From positions 979,948 to 1,043,947 of the forward strand of contig NC_020175.2 in NCBI RefSeq assembly GCF_000224145.3: a stretch of DNA of 64,000 nt. The letters are read 5' to 3'. The notes under the pieces are model-generated. The model worked only from the letters and a program-made list of their open reading frames with translations. It searched no databases and was not told the DNA's origin. Of this stretch, positions 46,369 through 57,514 are shown piece after piece (position 1 is the stretch's first letter; each line of letters opens with the position of its first letter). The position numbers and the translations under genes are program-made. This DNA is from Ciona intestinalis. Its lineage: Eukaryota > Chordata > Ascidiacea > Phlebobranchia > Cionidae.

Positions 46369-48067
46369 TATTGAAACCGTAGTAAACAAAATCCAGACCA
46401 GTCATAACATTTTAAAGACCGTAACACTGTGGAATATATCACACTCATGCATTTATTCGTTCATCGCATTATTGGACCTTCTCATGAATAGGATGCTCCG
46501 TAATCCGACACTTTTTCAAACGTATATAATTATTAACACGGCATATATAACTACCGTCATTTAATTCAACGTCAAGCCACCATTCATTTGAAACCGCACC
46601 GGTAGAATTCCGTAGCTGTAATTTACAACGGCGACTGACGTAGCAACGTAACCTAAATTACATGACTTTACTTTCGAAACTGAAGGCATTCCAGCAACGA
46701 TTTAACGCCGATTCGCCCAAGGCAACAATTTTCATAATATCTTAATAACTTATCGTGCACTAGGTGTTAGGGGTTATTGTGTTTAACTAATAAGCTATAC
46801 TCTAAATTTTAGGCGCCAGTTTAACATATTTTCTAATTAATTATACGGGATATTATGTGCCAACGGTATCCATTTTATTCTTCAGTAGTATAACGCTTAA
46901 CATACACTGCGTTTGTGTACTTAGAAATTCTCCCCGCATATGTACATGGTCTATTAAAAGAATGGTCTAGAACTCTAGGTCATATATTGTATATACGTTG
47001 GTTAGGTTTCCAAATTTCCGGCGGGCAGGTTTTCGGTTCAAGTTAAAAACTCAAGTCACCTTTGCACACATAAAACACACTACCAGACACTAAATAAACA
47101 CAAGGTCCAAGTGGAGGAGTTAGAGCTAACGGTAGAACCGTAAAAACCTAACATAATGATTTAACAGCACCGATATATAACAACTGCCATTCGGTTCGTA
47201 AAAATAATGCTCAACCATTAATTTAATTATAATAATGAAAAGTATTTTATAACAAAAAGACAGGATATAACGACGCCACCACAGTCGTTCAAACACGTTA
47301 AAACAGCTTAGCCATAGCTCAAATTTATGTAAATTATAATTTAATATATCGGTTAACCTAATGTGACAACGTTGCTTGATAAACAGAGCGTCGATTCAAT
47401 TATATTTGTTTTTTACAATTAACAACGGCGTTTTAAGAATTGTGAGGCTACAGTTATATAATTCTGTAAATATTCTGTATGAACTATTAAACGGGACGAA
47501 AATAAAAATAGGGACCATCTTATCTCAGCAACTTGCTATATACGTTATTTTGCATAACATAAACCGCTTAATATTTTAATTACATGGCGATACACTACAT
47601 AACGCTGAAATCACGTCGTAAAGTGCACCGCCAGAATTTGGTTTTCCAATAAAAATCTAGGCGGGAAGATTTAAATTCAAACCGAAACTGGTGGCGATAG
47701 GTCAATAATAATGTGTCTGCTCACCGGGAATTATAAAGAAGAGAAAAGACGTGTTTATTCAAGCCTGTACCCGAGAAATTAGTCATGACTTAAATATTCG
47801 GACAAGGGGACACCCTACCAGCAGAAGAAATAGAACTTCGCTCTGACGGTGACGAAGTCCAGCTTCTAACCTTAAAATAGATATGTCAAGAGACAAGCGT
47901 ATATCCACAAGGGGTATTCAAGCCTACCATCGATATTGAACACAAAATCCGGATGACTGAAAATAAACTATGAAATAAACAAACATTTTTAAAAGAACGT
48001 ATACGTTGTAAACTTGGAAATAATACGGCGTGGTAGACCTTGGTATAGTTTATAAAGAACGAGAAGA
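46369..48067. other. AT-rich intergenic stretch
   Basis: No gene or clear repeat. 'gggatattatgtgccaacgg' at about 46849 resembles a MITE interior. A 28-residue plus-strand frame ending at a stop near 47880 (PAEEIELRSDGDEVQLLTLK) has an exon-like composition but no convincing acceptor. Confidence 0.35.
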
Positions 48068-48260
48068 TATATATAAGAGAAGATGGGACACCTTTTTATT
48101 CTATTCTCTCTTCTCATTTGGTAGTAAACAAAGAACATTCAAAGAATTATAAAACCGTATCCTCATGAGTCTAATAGACCATTGTTATTGTTTAAATGTC
48201 AAACGGAAAATTTGGATTTTATGTTCTAAAGGTGTCCCATCTTACACCATAGTTCTATAA
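48068..48260. mobile_element. Palindromic MITE copy
   Basis: Left end 'agagaagatgggacaccttt', interior 'catttggtagtaaacaaaga' and 'aaaaccgtatcctcatgagt', right end 'aaaggtgtcccatcttacac'. It is oriented opposite to the copy at 43286. Confidence 0.85.
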
Positions 48261-49195
48261 AACTTGTATTTTGTCCATTTACAAAATACTAGCGAAGTTA
48301 AAAAAGACAAAGTCAGTTGTTAAAACACGCCTACGTTTAGAAATATTTATTTAGAAGCTAGATTTCTAATGAGAAAAAAAGCGTCCGTAAAAACATTTGC
48401 ATAATAGCGCTTGGTAAAGTAATAATATTTTGAACAGCTTTGATAAAACAGCTTAATAAACGTAAGACAAATAAAACTTGGAAAAATATTCAACACGTTT
48501 CTGTTTTTGGGAAATTTAGTTTTGGGATACAATGTGCGAATAGAGCAACGTCGGAAATGTTAATTTATGTTTTAGAATTCACGTTACCGCCGATTATTTA
48601 TGTGAAAAACCCCTAGTTTAAATTTTTAGCGCGCGATTGCGTAGATAAGTACTAATACCATAGTAAACTATGGCATTACGGGGCATAAATCACTAACTGT
48701 CTGGTTCGTTTCAATATTAAGCCCATTCATATGATATAATTGTCTTAATCTTTAAACGTTCGGTTTAAAACTAAAGTCAGCGATGTCAGTGTTTAATACA
48801 ATGTATGAAATTAAACCTGATTTTAACACGTGGGCGCTAAATGACTCGACACTTTTTATATCATGAGTTGGTGGAAAATGGGACACTTATAAGAATCACA
48901 TTTATAAACATTGCTGTTGAATTTCCCTCAAGTAAGATTTCACTCTCCACTTGACTGTATATGTAAATTAACCGACTGGGTGGATCCGTTTGGCCAGGAC
49001 TGTACCTCCCCTTTAGAGAATATAGCAAGCGCGTCATACGAATAATGATTTGAACCAAAGCAGTCCCATTGTAGACACAGTAACACAAAACGTAATTCTA
49101 AAATTTCACCGCAAAAAGTAACACCGTGGCGGCTACAAAGAGGGTTCGCAGGTCCCAGTATTCCTAAACCGCAGTACACCAACGGAGAGAAATAA
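48261..49195. other. Intergenic stretch without recognised gene
   Basis: AT-rich to about 48860, then mixed composition. Two overlapping minus-strand frames at 48861-49386 extend into the neighbouring MITE and are not considered genes. Confidence 0.4.
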
Positions 49196-49571
49196 TAGAC
49201 GAATCTAGTATGAGTCACGTACAGGCATGAGTGCCGCACTTGTTGGTCTGTGTTGCTGGGCCAAAGCTTTAACGAGAATATATTACTGTGGGGTAAGTTG
49301 AGTACCGTTAACACATAAACTCCAATATCCCTTGATCGTGTTTTAACAATCTTAAATTTTTTTAGGATCGTGAGTATATGGCACATATAATTCTGTAAAA
49401 ATTCTTAACTACTAAAGGGAACGATAAAAGAGAATAAAACACGTCCCATCTTGCCCCACACACTATTCTAGAAGTTATGAGCGAGACGAAACCAGTGTGA
49501 GTCACGCACAAGCATAAGTGCGCACTTGTAAGCTTATGTTGCTGGGGCCAAAGCTTCGAAGGAATATACAA
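49196..49571. repeat. Imperfect direct duplication flanking a MITE
   Basis: The block 'agtatgagtcacgtacaggc ... gctgggccaaagcttt' at 49206-49270 recurs as 'agtgtgagtcacgcacaagc ... gctggggccaaagctt' at 49493-49557. A MITE (49276-49474) lies between the two copies. Confidence 0.75.
49276..49474. mobile_element. Palindromic MITE copy between duplicated flanks
   Basis: 'ttactgtggggtaagttgag' at the left and 'cacgtcccatcttgccccac' at the right. The conserved 'cccttgatcgtgttttaaca' block lies between. Confidence 0.8.
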
Positions 49572-49937
49572 AAGCTTTGAATCTTTAATCCAGGTTTAAT
49601 TAAGCGAGGCTCGCAGTCGGTCGTGCTTTAGCCACATATTCCCTTCTCCCGCGTGTCTGGCTGCCTTATATTGCGTATACTTAATGAATATTGCATGCGT
49701 ATAACATATTGCTGTCGCTCTTGCCATCAAAGCTAGAAAGAGAAAGGTTTATTCTCCTGAATGAAATACAAAGAACTTCTTAGCTTTTCCTGGCCAATTA
49801 TTCTAAACTCTTTGCTGGATAAGCTACCAAAACTGCTGGTGGTGTCCTATTTTGGAACACAACTATTCTACCTGCTAAAATTTTACCAATTGCACTTTAC
49901 CACCACGTTGTGTTGCAGCTGTAATCCTGTTTTAAAG

Positions 49938-50030
49938 ATCATTTCTACGTGGGTAAGGTCCTATACAACACGGCACGTCATGCTCAGATTTGGGCGGAGT
50001 TGGCCAATAACCAAGAATAAAGATACACTG
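49938..50030 (-). repeat. Copy of the TAATGGACCAACTC dispersed repeat
   Basis: On the minus strand: 'ggttattggccaactccgcc', 'aaatctgagcatgacg', 'ataggaccttacccacgtag'. This copy runs through the 106-residue open frame at 49761-50081, which argues against that frame being a gene. Confidence 0.6.
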
Positions 50031-50099
50031 ACTGGTTATACCTTTGAAATACAGTTTAAACAAACGGAAGGTAATTGGTAATGACAATCACAAACCAGA

Positions 50100-51333
50100 G
50101 GCCTAGTCACCTCCTTCATTTTCAATAAATCGATCATTAAAGCAGTGATTCCAAATCATTTTAAATAGACTCTAATTATACATCGGCGGTGAATGGTGAA
50201 ACGGTTTAATTACCTTTAAAAGAAACATTTTCATTGCTTGGCAAATGCTACGAAATACAAAACTAGAAAATAAAACAACTTTTTGTTTTTCTTCTTCTTA
50301 TAAAGCGAATGCGGGTGTTTTAACGTCCCAGCTTTAACTTACAAATACATTGGAAAACACTGGTTTTATAGATTCTAAACTCTGATTTAAGATTCTAAAA
50401 AATTATACATTTTGGAAACACTGAATTTCGATTTTACCGGCACCCTATAGAATGAAACTGTGACCTAGTCTTTGGATTGGAACTTGCGTTCGAGTAATTG
50501 GCCACAGGTGCTAAGAATCGATCTAGTTCTGCTCTCGAAGGAATAACGGGAAACGGGAACAGTTTGTCCGGTGCCTTGATATTTGGTTATGACCGGCACG
50601 CCTAGTTTCAAATCATCGTTGATAATAATCAATAAAATTCACCCGATTGTATAACGTGGGCGTTCTTCTAATATTACCTTAACAAGCGCCTCTTTACACC
50701 TACGACATATATACTACAAAAATACAGGATATCGAAAATCCGATCTATATAACTTTTATAATAAATTCCATTTTCAATCCAATTCCATTTACATTCGCCC
50801 CGTCTCACAAGTGCCTTGAGTGCGAGTCCCTTATTCCCACACGCTTTACAGTCTAATGATGGCTTTATTAACCTTGTTATACCCAGCATTTAAGTTCTAC
50901 AGTACCGCTTCCGACTCTCATTACCCATGGGCATACTAGGCTTGTAACGTGCTTGTTTTCTTTGATCAAATGCTCTAAAACTTTAACAAATGTAATCGCG
51001 TGAATATCTTCGCACGCTTTTGAGAAATAATGTATCGTGATAAAAAACGCAAAGACACTTCGCCTTTTCAAGTGCAAAAGGTGCGTCTAATGGACTTCCC
51101 CCATATGGTCAACTTTCTCCAGACAGCGGGTGGGGAAAAGGAATGTAAATTAGGGAGGTATATAAACAAAGTTGGTTCTATGGCACACAGGCTGTCTGGA
51201 CAGGCTAAGTATAGGTGAGGTGGTAGGTTATGCAATATTCAAACGTATACAAACAACATACAACACACACCGTACCACGTATACGACAATCATTCCAACC
51301 TAATTTAAACAATGATGCAAACGAATTACTTAC
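50100..51333. other. Intergenic stretch
   Basis: No firm gene. A minus-strand frame (50877-51077) contains a protein-like stretch, ITFVKVLEHLIKENKHV, ending near a possible donor (TGG|GTAATG), but phase does not fit the candidate exons at 51334-51375. It is recorded only as a possibility. Confidence 0.35.
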
Positions 51334-52398
51334 GTATTGATCTTGTGCCTGCATTTGTTCAACCAATGACGTTACCTGTAATAGTTTTCAATTAGATCAA
51401 TTAAAAAGTCGCACATAAGCACTAAAAGTGCACTGTACTATTAAGTTGAAAACGTTTTATGTTATAATGCGAAACATCTGCGTGGCTAAATATAGCCCTC
51501 GTTTGCTTTTGGAACAATTTAAGAAAGAGGCTGCGGCAGGTATAGAGTGTTATGCTCGGCAGCGACCAGGAGGAGTGCTGCAAAAGCAAACAGGATTCGA
51601 CTTCAGTCACGACCTGGAGCCTTTAGCATTCGAACATGACCGTAGAAAGCGAACTAGCGTTGAAACAGCACGCCCTTAGGCCTCCTCGTGTAATTATTAC
51701 TCTCTTAGAAAATTACTCGCAACGTTTAACTTGGCCATAGTTGAACTTTCCGGAAATAGATCAACTAAACTAGACAGAAATGTAAACGAGCAAAAAATAA
51801 TTTAAAAAATGTCAATAACCAAAACGACTTATTTAAATTTGCTACTTAATTGCACAAAACATAGATTTTCTAGTCAGTTTGATTACAAATATAACAACCC
51901 AAATGTTCTGACATCATTGAAGATCGTTTAGTTTTTAAACCAAAATTTTATGATTGTATTAAATTTGCTACTGGTTTTACCGGATAGTGTATATCCCCCA
52001 AGCTGCATGCAAATTAAGTATTAAATTTCAGCATGCATTCGTTTATAAAGAGCAATACCGTTATCGGAAGTATTTAAACGTCTCCAGACACCGCTACAAT
52101 ATTGGACCTATTGGTTTCTAAACATTTATGATATACCCAACGTAAAGAATATAGGTTTATGTAACGTTGTAACGCCAGAACATCGTACGCAGCTAAAAGA
52201 TTTTTTGGGAGTAAATATCTGTCTGCCATTCCGACATGTTTTGACAGAGAAATCACGAACCAGCTTTCTACTAATGGTGACAACTTACCGTGTTTAACTA
52301 GGTGTAGTTGATCGTGATTCGACGAGCTGTTTATCACATTTATAAATTAATTGAAACGAGACTAAATTAAAACGGAGTCCTACTTGTTTCTCCGCCAT
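51334..52398 (-). CDS. Candidate N-terminal exons of an unidentified minus-strand gene
   Basis: A start codon in a good context (AACATGGCG) opens a 15-nt coding exon at 52384-52398 encoding MAEKQ, ending at a GTAGGA donor. A 42-nt segment at 51334-51375 lies between CAG and a strong GTAAGT donor, is open in phase 0, and reads VTSLVEQMQAQDQY. Both are phase 0, so they join as MAEKQ-VTSLVEQMQAQDQY, a helix-like Gln-rich start. No downstream exon was found with confidence and I do not recognise the family. A chance pair of splice-like sites is possible. Confidence 0.3.
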
Positions 52399-52554
52399 GT
52401 TAACCGAACTAAACGTGTCGACAATTAATCTACTGCCGGTATAGTTTCACCACCTACCACAGTGTACTTCATACACCATTACACTCTCGCTTAATGAGCT
52501 CGGTCAAGGTATGCTGGACCACTAAGGCCTAAGTTCACCTGATTCTGCCTCCGT

Positions 52555-53405
52555 AGATTTATTCTCGCCCAGTCAATCCTGTATGACGACTTATGCTGTG
52601 CAATACACCGCATGCTGTACGCCTCAGCCAAGTAGCGGAGGCTTGCGCGCAAGTCGCTGTTTCCTTCTTTTTTGTTCTGAAAGCTCTCTTAAGGCTCAGC
52701 GGCGCGAACACACGTTAGCTCATGCTCTCTCTTGCCATGAATTGTGCGATAAAAGAAGCCGGCGCTGCCTCTTTCATACAACAGCCCGGCGCTGAGCTAG
52801 CACGTCGGAGCCGAATGAATGTATGCCAAGATATATGTGTCAGTGAACAGACATCACCCCCAACGTCGTACATGTGGAAGGCGGGCGTAAAACAATGACG
52901 TAATTTTTATTGTAAATATAAGATTATTATATATGAAGTTAGATATTTCAGCTAACATCTGGAAATGAGCAATATTTGACAAAAAATGAGTTGTGGCTTT
53001 AAATTATGGATGGAGTTTGGTTAAACATTTGTCAGATTTGAAGCGCTAAAAAATGCATATTGCAAATGCTTTGAAAATGGAAGATAATAAAATGCCTTGT
53101 GGTAATGGCGCTGTGCGAATTGATTAAGTAGATCTGAGAATTGCGTAAGGCCTTCGAATGTACCTGCGCGGCTGCGCCCCAGCCTTATAGCAGAGAGAAA
53201 GGCTGCGAGAAGCGGCGGTCTGTCGCTGTTAAGTCGGCTCGCTTTGTTTCTTTGCCTTTGGTTGACCAGCGTTCGAATTGAAACGAAGAGAAAGCAGAAA
53301 ACGTCCCAGCTCTGGCGACTGCCTCGTGGGTGATGGTAAGCGAGAGGTTTCGGAGGCAGTTTAAACAGGTAGAAATCACGTGACGTCTAGACACCACAGA
53401 GCTTG
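52555..53405. promoter_or_regulatory. GC-richer islands, possible promoter or 5' exon region
   Basis: Two blocks, about 52590-52810 and 53155-53400, are much richer in G, C and CG dinucleotides than the flanks. The first contains 'gccggcgctgcctc' and 'cccggcgctgagctagc' (a repeated CCGGCGCTG). The second contains TCACGTGACG and an exon-like donor GATG|GTAAGC near 53334. They could be the promoter or non-coding first exon of RPAP3 or of an unseen gene. Confidence 0.35.
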
Positions 53406-53845
53406 TTAAATAATGAATAACGTCGATTTCGCCGGTCGCCGGGTCACATTGGAAGAGCGCGGATGGACGTGACTCCTTTCAGGGAGCGTTCAATCAAAAT
53501 TTCTAAAGGGGGTTGAACGTTGTGGCAGGTTTTCGCGCACTATACTGTTAAACTAAGTTTATACGATTTATAGTACAGCACATGTTTAAGTGTATTTGAT
53601 TTGTACAACCACCTTATTCTTTAATACACCAACAACGCCACTTAAACGAAACTATTTAATCGTCTTTTATCTAAAATTCTAACCCCTGACTGGATACTAA
53701 CTGATCAGTTGATATTTTATACTCTTTATTTAAATCGTAAAACTTTTGATTTCCACGCTACAAGAAAGATATAAAACAGTTTCGTTTTAAGGAATACGTT
53801 TATAGAAGAAACACGCACATTTTAAAACTGCTTTAGCCTGCATTT

Positions 53846-54044
53846 ATTATAGTGGGGTGGGGGAAGATAGGACACCTTTTTATTCTATTTTCCGTCATAT
53901 ATGGCAGTAAAAGAAGAACAGTCAAAGAATAATACAAACGTATTCTCACGACTCCCATGGACCGTTGTTAATTGTTTAAAACACGATCAGGATATTTGGA
54001 TAATTAGTGCTAAAAGTGTCCCATCTTCCCCCACCCTACTATAC
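53846..54044. mobile_element. Palindromic MITE, complete copy
   Basis: 'tatagtggggtgggggaaga' and 'catcttcccccaccctacta' are near-perfect inverted ends. Interior 'cgtattctcacgactcccat' and 'acacgatcaggatatttgga' run opposite to the copy at 43286. Confidence 0.92.
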
Positions 54045-54488
54045 AATCAATACTAAGTTTTATGTGCATAAAATTTACCATTTTTGACTTCATACTGGAA
54101 AAAAATAACTTTAGATTAATATTATTTTTTACTACACGTTAAAATAAACCTAGTTTAGTGCTGCTTGTGTAGTTTAACGTCGGTATAGTTTGACCTATAT
54201 AAAAAAATCGCTTCAGAACACCCAGGTAACAAACACGTACAAAACCCATCTTGAAAAATAAATTAAACGTTGTATGAGTCGCTCTATTGTATGTTCGTAT
54301 TATAAATATCATAAAAGAAATTATTGAATTTCTTAACCCTCGTATGAACCATAATTGTTAGCGTTCCATTCACCGCAACACCATTAGCGGCCTTCCCATG
54401 TAGTCCTGTATTGTTACTATTGTATGCATTTGCTTTGATTGGCTATTAATAACTGAGTGTGAAACCTAAGAAACAGAAACGGCAACAG

Positions 54489-54689
54489 GTATAGTAGGGT
54501 TGGGGAAGACAGGACACATTAAAAACGTAATACTAAAATATCCTGACCGTGTTTTAAACAACTTACAGCGGTCTATGGAAGCCGTAAGGATACGGTTTTA
54601 TATTTTTTTTAATTTTCTTTGTTTACTATCAGATGGGACGAGAAAGTAGAATGAAAAGGTGTCCCATCTTTCCCCACCCCACTGCATAC
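54489..54689. mobile_element. Palindromic MITE, complete copy
   Basis: 'tatagtagggttggggaaga' and 'catctttccccaccccactg' are inverted ends; interior 'tatcctgaccgtgttttaaa' and 'gggacgagaaagtagaatga'. Confidence 0.92.
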
Positions 54690-55146
54690 AGCATTTTAAT
54701 TGTATTTAACTATAAATATATAGGTTATTTTAATTAATGTACAATATAAACTATTAACCGCAAGGTGATTTAAACAGATCTTAATAGTTTTCTTGTTTTT
54801 TTTTAAGGTTTTTAACATGTTTTGTGTTGTTTTTTTTTGTTATTTACCATCTTTTTGTCATTTTTTATTAAACTTTTTCTTTACTTAAAACATCACATCA
54901 TTGTTTTCCAAAGCTGTACTGTTTATACTTCTGAACTAATTACACTTTTCGCCTCTTAAATAATTTTACACAGACTTATATCTAGATCGACGTGATCGAT
55001 TTTACAGGCATCCCAAATGTGTACACCGGGGGCATGAACATGGACATTTCACGTAAACGCACGGGAGGGAGTTTTCTCCGTAACAAACATATCAGGTGAC
55101 CAACACTACGGGAAAGAATAGGTGTTAATATATTAAAACAGGAGTA

Positions 55147-55310
55147 TACTGTTGAACAAGATGTTATACCGTTAGGGCCTAAAACCTATATTTCCTGATC
55201 GTGTTTTAACAATCAACAACGTTATTTTAGGGTCGTTTGGCTCCGGTTATTCTACCAAAAAAGAACAAAGAATTAAAATATGATCCTTCTTAAACCTACT
55301 TACTGAATTA
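55147..55310. mobile_element. Degenerate MITE copy
   Basis: 'atttcctgatcgtgttttaa', 'caatcaacaacgttatttta' and 'aaagaacaaagaattaaaat' keep the family order; the ends are decayed. Confidence 0.6.
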
Positions 55311-55725
55311 TTTATTTCTCAATGTATTTTTTTTTTTTGAATAAAACAATATACATAATCTTAAGAATGTTGTGTCACTGTTAGAGGCATACCTTTGATA
55401 GAATCGTTGACGTTTAATCTCCGTTCTTTAAAAGAAATTAAACCCAATTTAATAAACATGCTTATATCATAGATAATACATATGTATTATCTATGCTTAT
55501 ATACGGACTTTGGTTTTACTAATACGATTTCTGTGAAGTAACTTGGTCGTTTTTCTTTCAACCCTTAGGTAGCGGTAGAGTTCATTAATTTTGTATTCAG
55601 CATTCTAGTTTAAGTTGCGTTGCAATTTTATCGCTCGTTTTCGAACATTTTTCGATAAACTTATAAAGTAATTTTTACAAAAGGTGAGAGCGGGGTTCCT
55701 TTATTCATACATTCCAGCAAGCAAT
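55311..55725. other. Upstream region of RPAP3
   Basis: AT-rich. A pyrimidine-containing tract ending TTCCAG (55710-55715) lies 10 nt before the start codon and could be a 3' splice site for a 5' UTR exon or for spliced-leader trans-splicing, which is known in Ciona. Confidence 0.4.
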
Positions 55726-57159
55726 ATGAATTCGCCCATGGATATGCTTAAGCTGCAAATGAACGTGCGAGAAAACGCGTCTGAAGTCAACGATTTCTTG
55801 AGAGATCTGGACTCGTGGGAGACGGAAATTAAAAAGAAAGACAAGGTTTATAACCAAATGAAACCGCAAAATCAAGAGAAGGTTCTGCAACCAATAAGAC
55901 GGGGAGTTGCTGCGCAAAAGAAAGAAACCAAAAAGTTGCAAGAAAAAGAGCCTACAAAGAAGGCAAAGAGACTAAGATCTGGAGACTATAGGTCCTGGGA
56001 TAAGTTGGATGTTGATGCAATGTTGGAAGAAATTGATAATGAAGAAAAAGAAGAAGAAAAAGAAATAGAGGTGGAGAGTGAAAAGAAGAAGCTAGAATTC
56101 TCAATAAAGGCAAAAGAAGAAGGGAACAAATATTTTAAAGCTGGGAAATATGAAGATGCGGTAAATTCTTATACCAAGAGTATGGAGTATGACCCAACCA
56201 ATGCTATTTTCCCTGCAAACAGGGCAATGGCATATCTTAAGCTTCAAAAGTTTATCGAAACTGAAGCTGATTGTACTTTGTCACTTTCCCTTGACCCTGC
56301 TTACACTAAAGCTTATCTTAGAAGAGGTAGTGCCCGAGTTGCTATGGGCAAAGTTGCCAGTGCGGTTAAAGATTTCAACGACGCTTTAAAACTGGAGCCG
56401 AACAACAATCAAGCACTGAAAGAGCTTGAATTGATTAAACATGAAGGAAATAAGGATTTAAAACAAGAAGATACTAAACCTAAAGATATGAAGAGAATTC
56501 CAAAGAAAGGTGTTGTGTTGCCTGTTATTAAAGCTCCAAACCGTCGATCCAAAAAACCTTTACGTCGAATTCATGTCACAGAAATCCCGGCTACAAATAC
56601 AGCAGTTGATTCATCAAAAACAAATTCTGAAAACACAATTTCAAAGTTTGAACACAAGTCATCAAAAACGGAATCTGACACAACTACAACTAAATTAACA
56701 CCATCTAAAGAAATGAGCAGTGCAAGGTCAGCAAGGATACCAGAGGAAAGTTCTATCCAAACTAACAAAGCTACAACCCCCACCCCAATCCCAGCAGCAC
56801 CTACCACATGCTTCCAGTTCCATGCTGCATTACGTTCATTACAGCACAACACTAAAGCAACTTATACATACTTACAACAAATACCTACTTCTACATTAAA
56901 CAAATTACTCAAAGATCAACTAGAACCTTCTGTCCTGATGACCATAATACGCTGTTTCTCAGATTGTTTTAGTAACAATGAAGACTTTGCAATTGCATTT
57001 CTTACAGCTATGTCCTCAGCAAAGCGATTTGACATGATCATTATGTTTCTTTCAAAGTCTGACAAAAATGAAGTCAAATCATTATTCGAGCTCATGGAAA
57101 AAAGTTACGCTAAAGAACATGAGAAAATTGCTTCTTTATCAAAGAAATATTGTTCATGA
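55726..57159 (+). CDS. RPAP3: RPAP3, RNA polymerase II-associated protein 3 (HSP90 co-chaperone)
   Basis: A single uninterrupted frame of 477 residues starts at ATG 55726. The frame is open further upstream but without another ATG, and MNSPMDMLKLQMNVRENASE aligns with the start of vertebrate RPAP3. An N-terminal helix (NDFLRDLDSWETEIKKKD) and the SWDKLDVDAMLEEID block are typical of the family. A charged stretch at about 104-122 precedes one TPR domain at about 125-240 (KEEGNKYFKAGKYEDAVNSY; NRAMAYLKLQKF; KAYLRRGSARVAMG). A Ser/Thr-rich linker leads to the RPAP3 C-terminal domain (about 359-477; FQFHAALRSL..., KRFDMIIMFLS). In other animals it links HSP90 to the RUVBL-PIH1D1 (R2TP) complex for assembly of RNA polymerases and snoRNPs. 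Oddities: human RPAP3 has two TPR domains and many introns, while this one has one and none. SPAG1 is a related alternative. Confidence 0.9.
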   Translation: MNSPMDMLKLQMNVRENASEVNDFLRDLDSWETEIKKKDKVYNQMKPQNQEKVLQPIRRGVAAQKKETKKLQEKEPTKKAKRLRSGDYRSWDKLDVDAMLEEIDNEEKEEEKEIEVESEKKKLEFSIKAKEEGNKYFKAGKYEDAVNSYTKSMEYDPTNAIFPANRAMAYLKLQKFIETEADCTLSLSLDPAYTKAYLRRGSARVAMGKVASAVKDFNDALKLEPNNNQALKELELIKHEGNKDLKQEDTKPKDMKRIPKKGVVLPVIKAPNRRSKKPLRRIHVTEIPATNTAVDSSKTNSENTISKFEHKSSKTESDTTTTKLTPSKEMSSARSARIPEESSIQTNKATTPTPIPAAPTTCFQFHAALRSLQHNTKATYTYLQQIPTSTLNKLLKDQLEPSVLMTIIRCFSDCFSNNEDFAIAFLTAMSSAKRFDMIIMFLSKSDKNEVKSLFELMEKSYAKEHEKIASLSKKYCS

Positions 57160-57514
57160 TGTGTTTGTTTGTTTAACTTGTTTAACTGAAACCTATTTAA
57201 AAACTATATTATATATATAGCATAAGTGAGTGACTTTGTTTATGTCTGTCGTAGTGTTAGGCTTCTAGTTACTAGTATGTGCCATAACTTATGGTGGGAA
57301 CTTCTTAACTTGTAAGTTGTGATGTCTTTGCTACATTTCTATACAACATCCAATTTTGCTTTTGTTGTTTTACCAAGTTAGAAATGTTCCATTTATAAAA
57401 CATATATGCTGCAAAATGCAAATATTTCAGTTTTACTTATCACTGTTTTTTGTATTCATGTAGTTTATAAAGTGACATAGGAACAGTTATATAAAGTGCA
57501 ATCTGATCCTAAAA
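57160..57514. other. Short spacer between RPAP3 and SDHD
   Basis: Only 355 bp separate the RPAP3 stop and the SDHD start on the same strand. No AATAAA is visible. 'gtgacatag' at 57472-57480 is a possible splice acceptor 35 nt before the SDHD ATG. Confidence 0.5.

Noticed and set aside
47811-47880. Short acidic frame ending LLTLK before a stop
   Set aside because: Exon-like in composition, but the upstream sequence lacks a convincing acceptor and an in-frame stop lies close by.
49761-50081. 106-residue plus-strand frame starting MKYKELLSFSW
   Set aside because: Its second half is a copy of a dispersed repeat, and no splice or family support was found.
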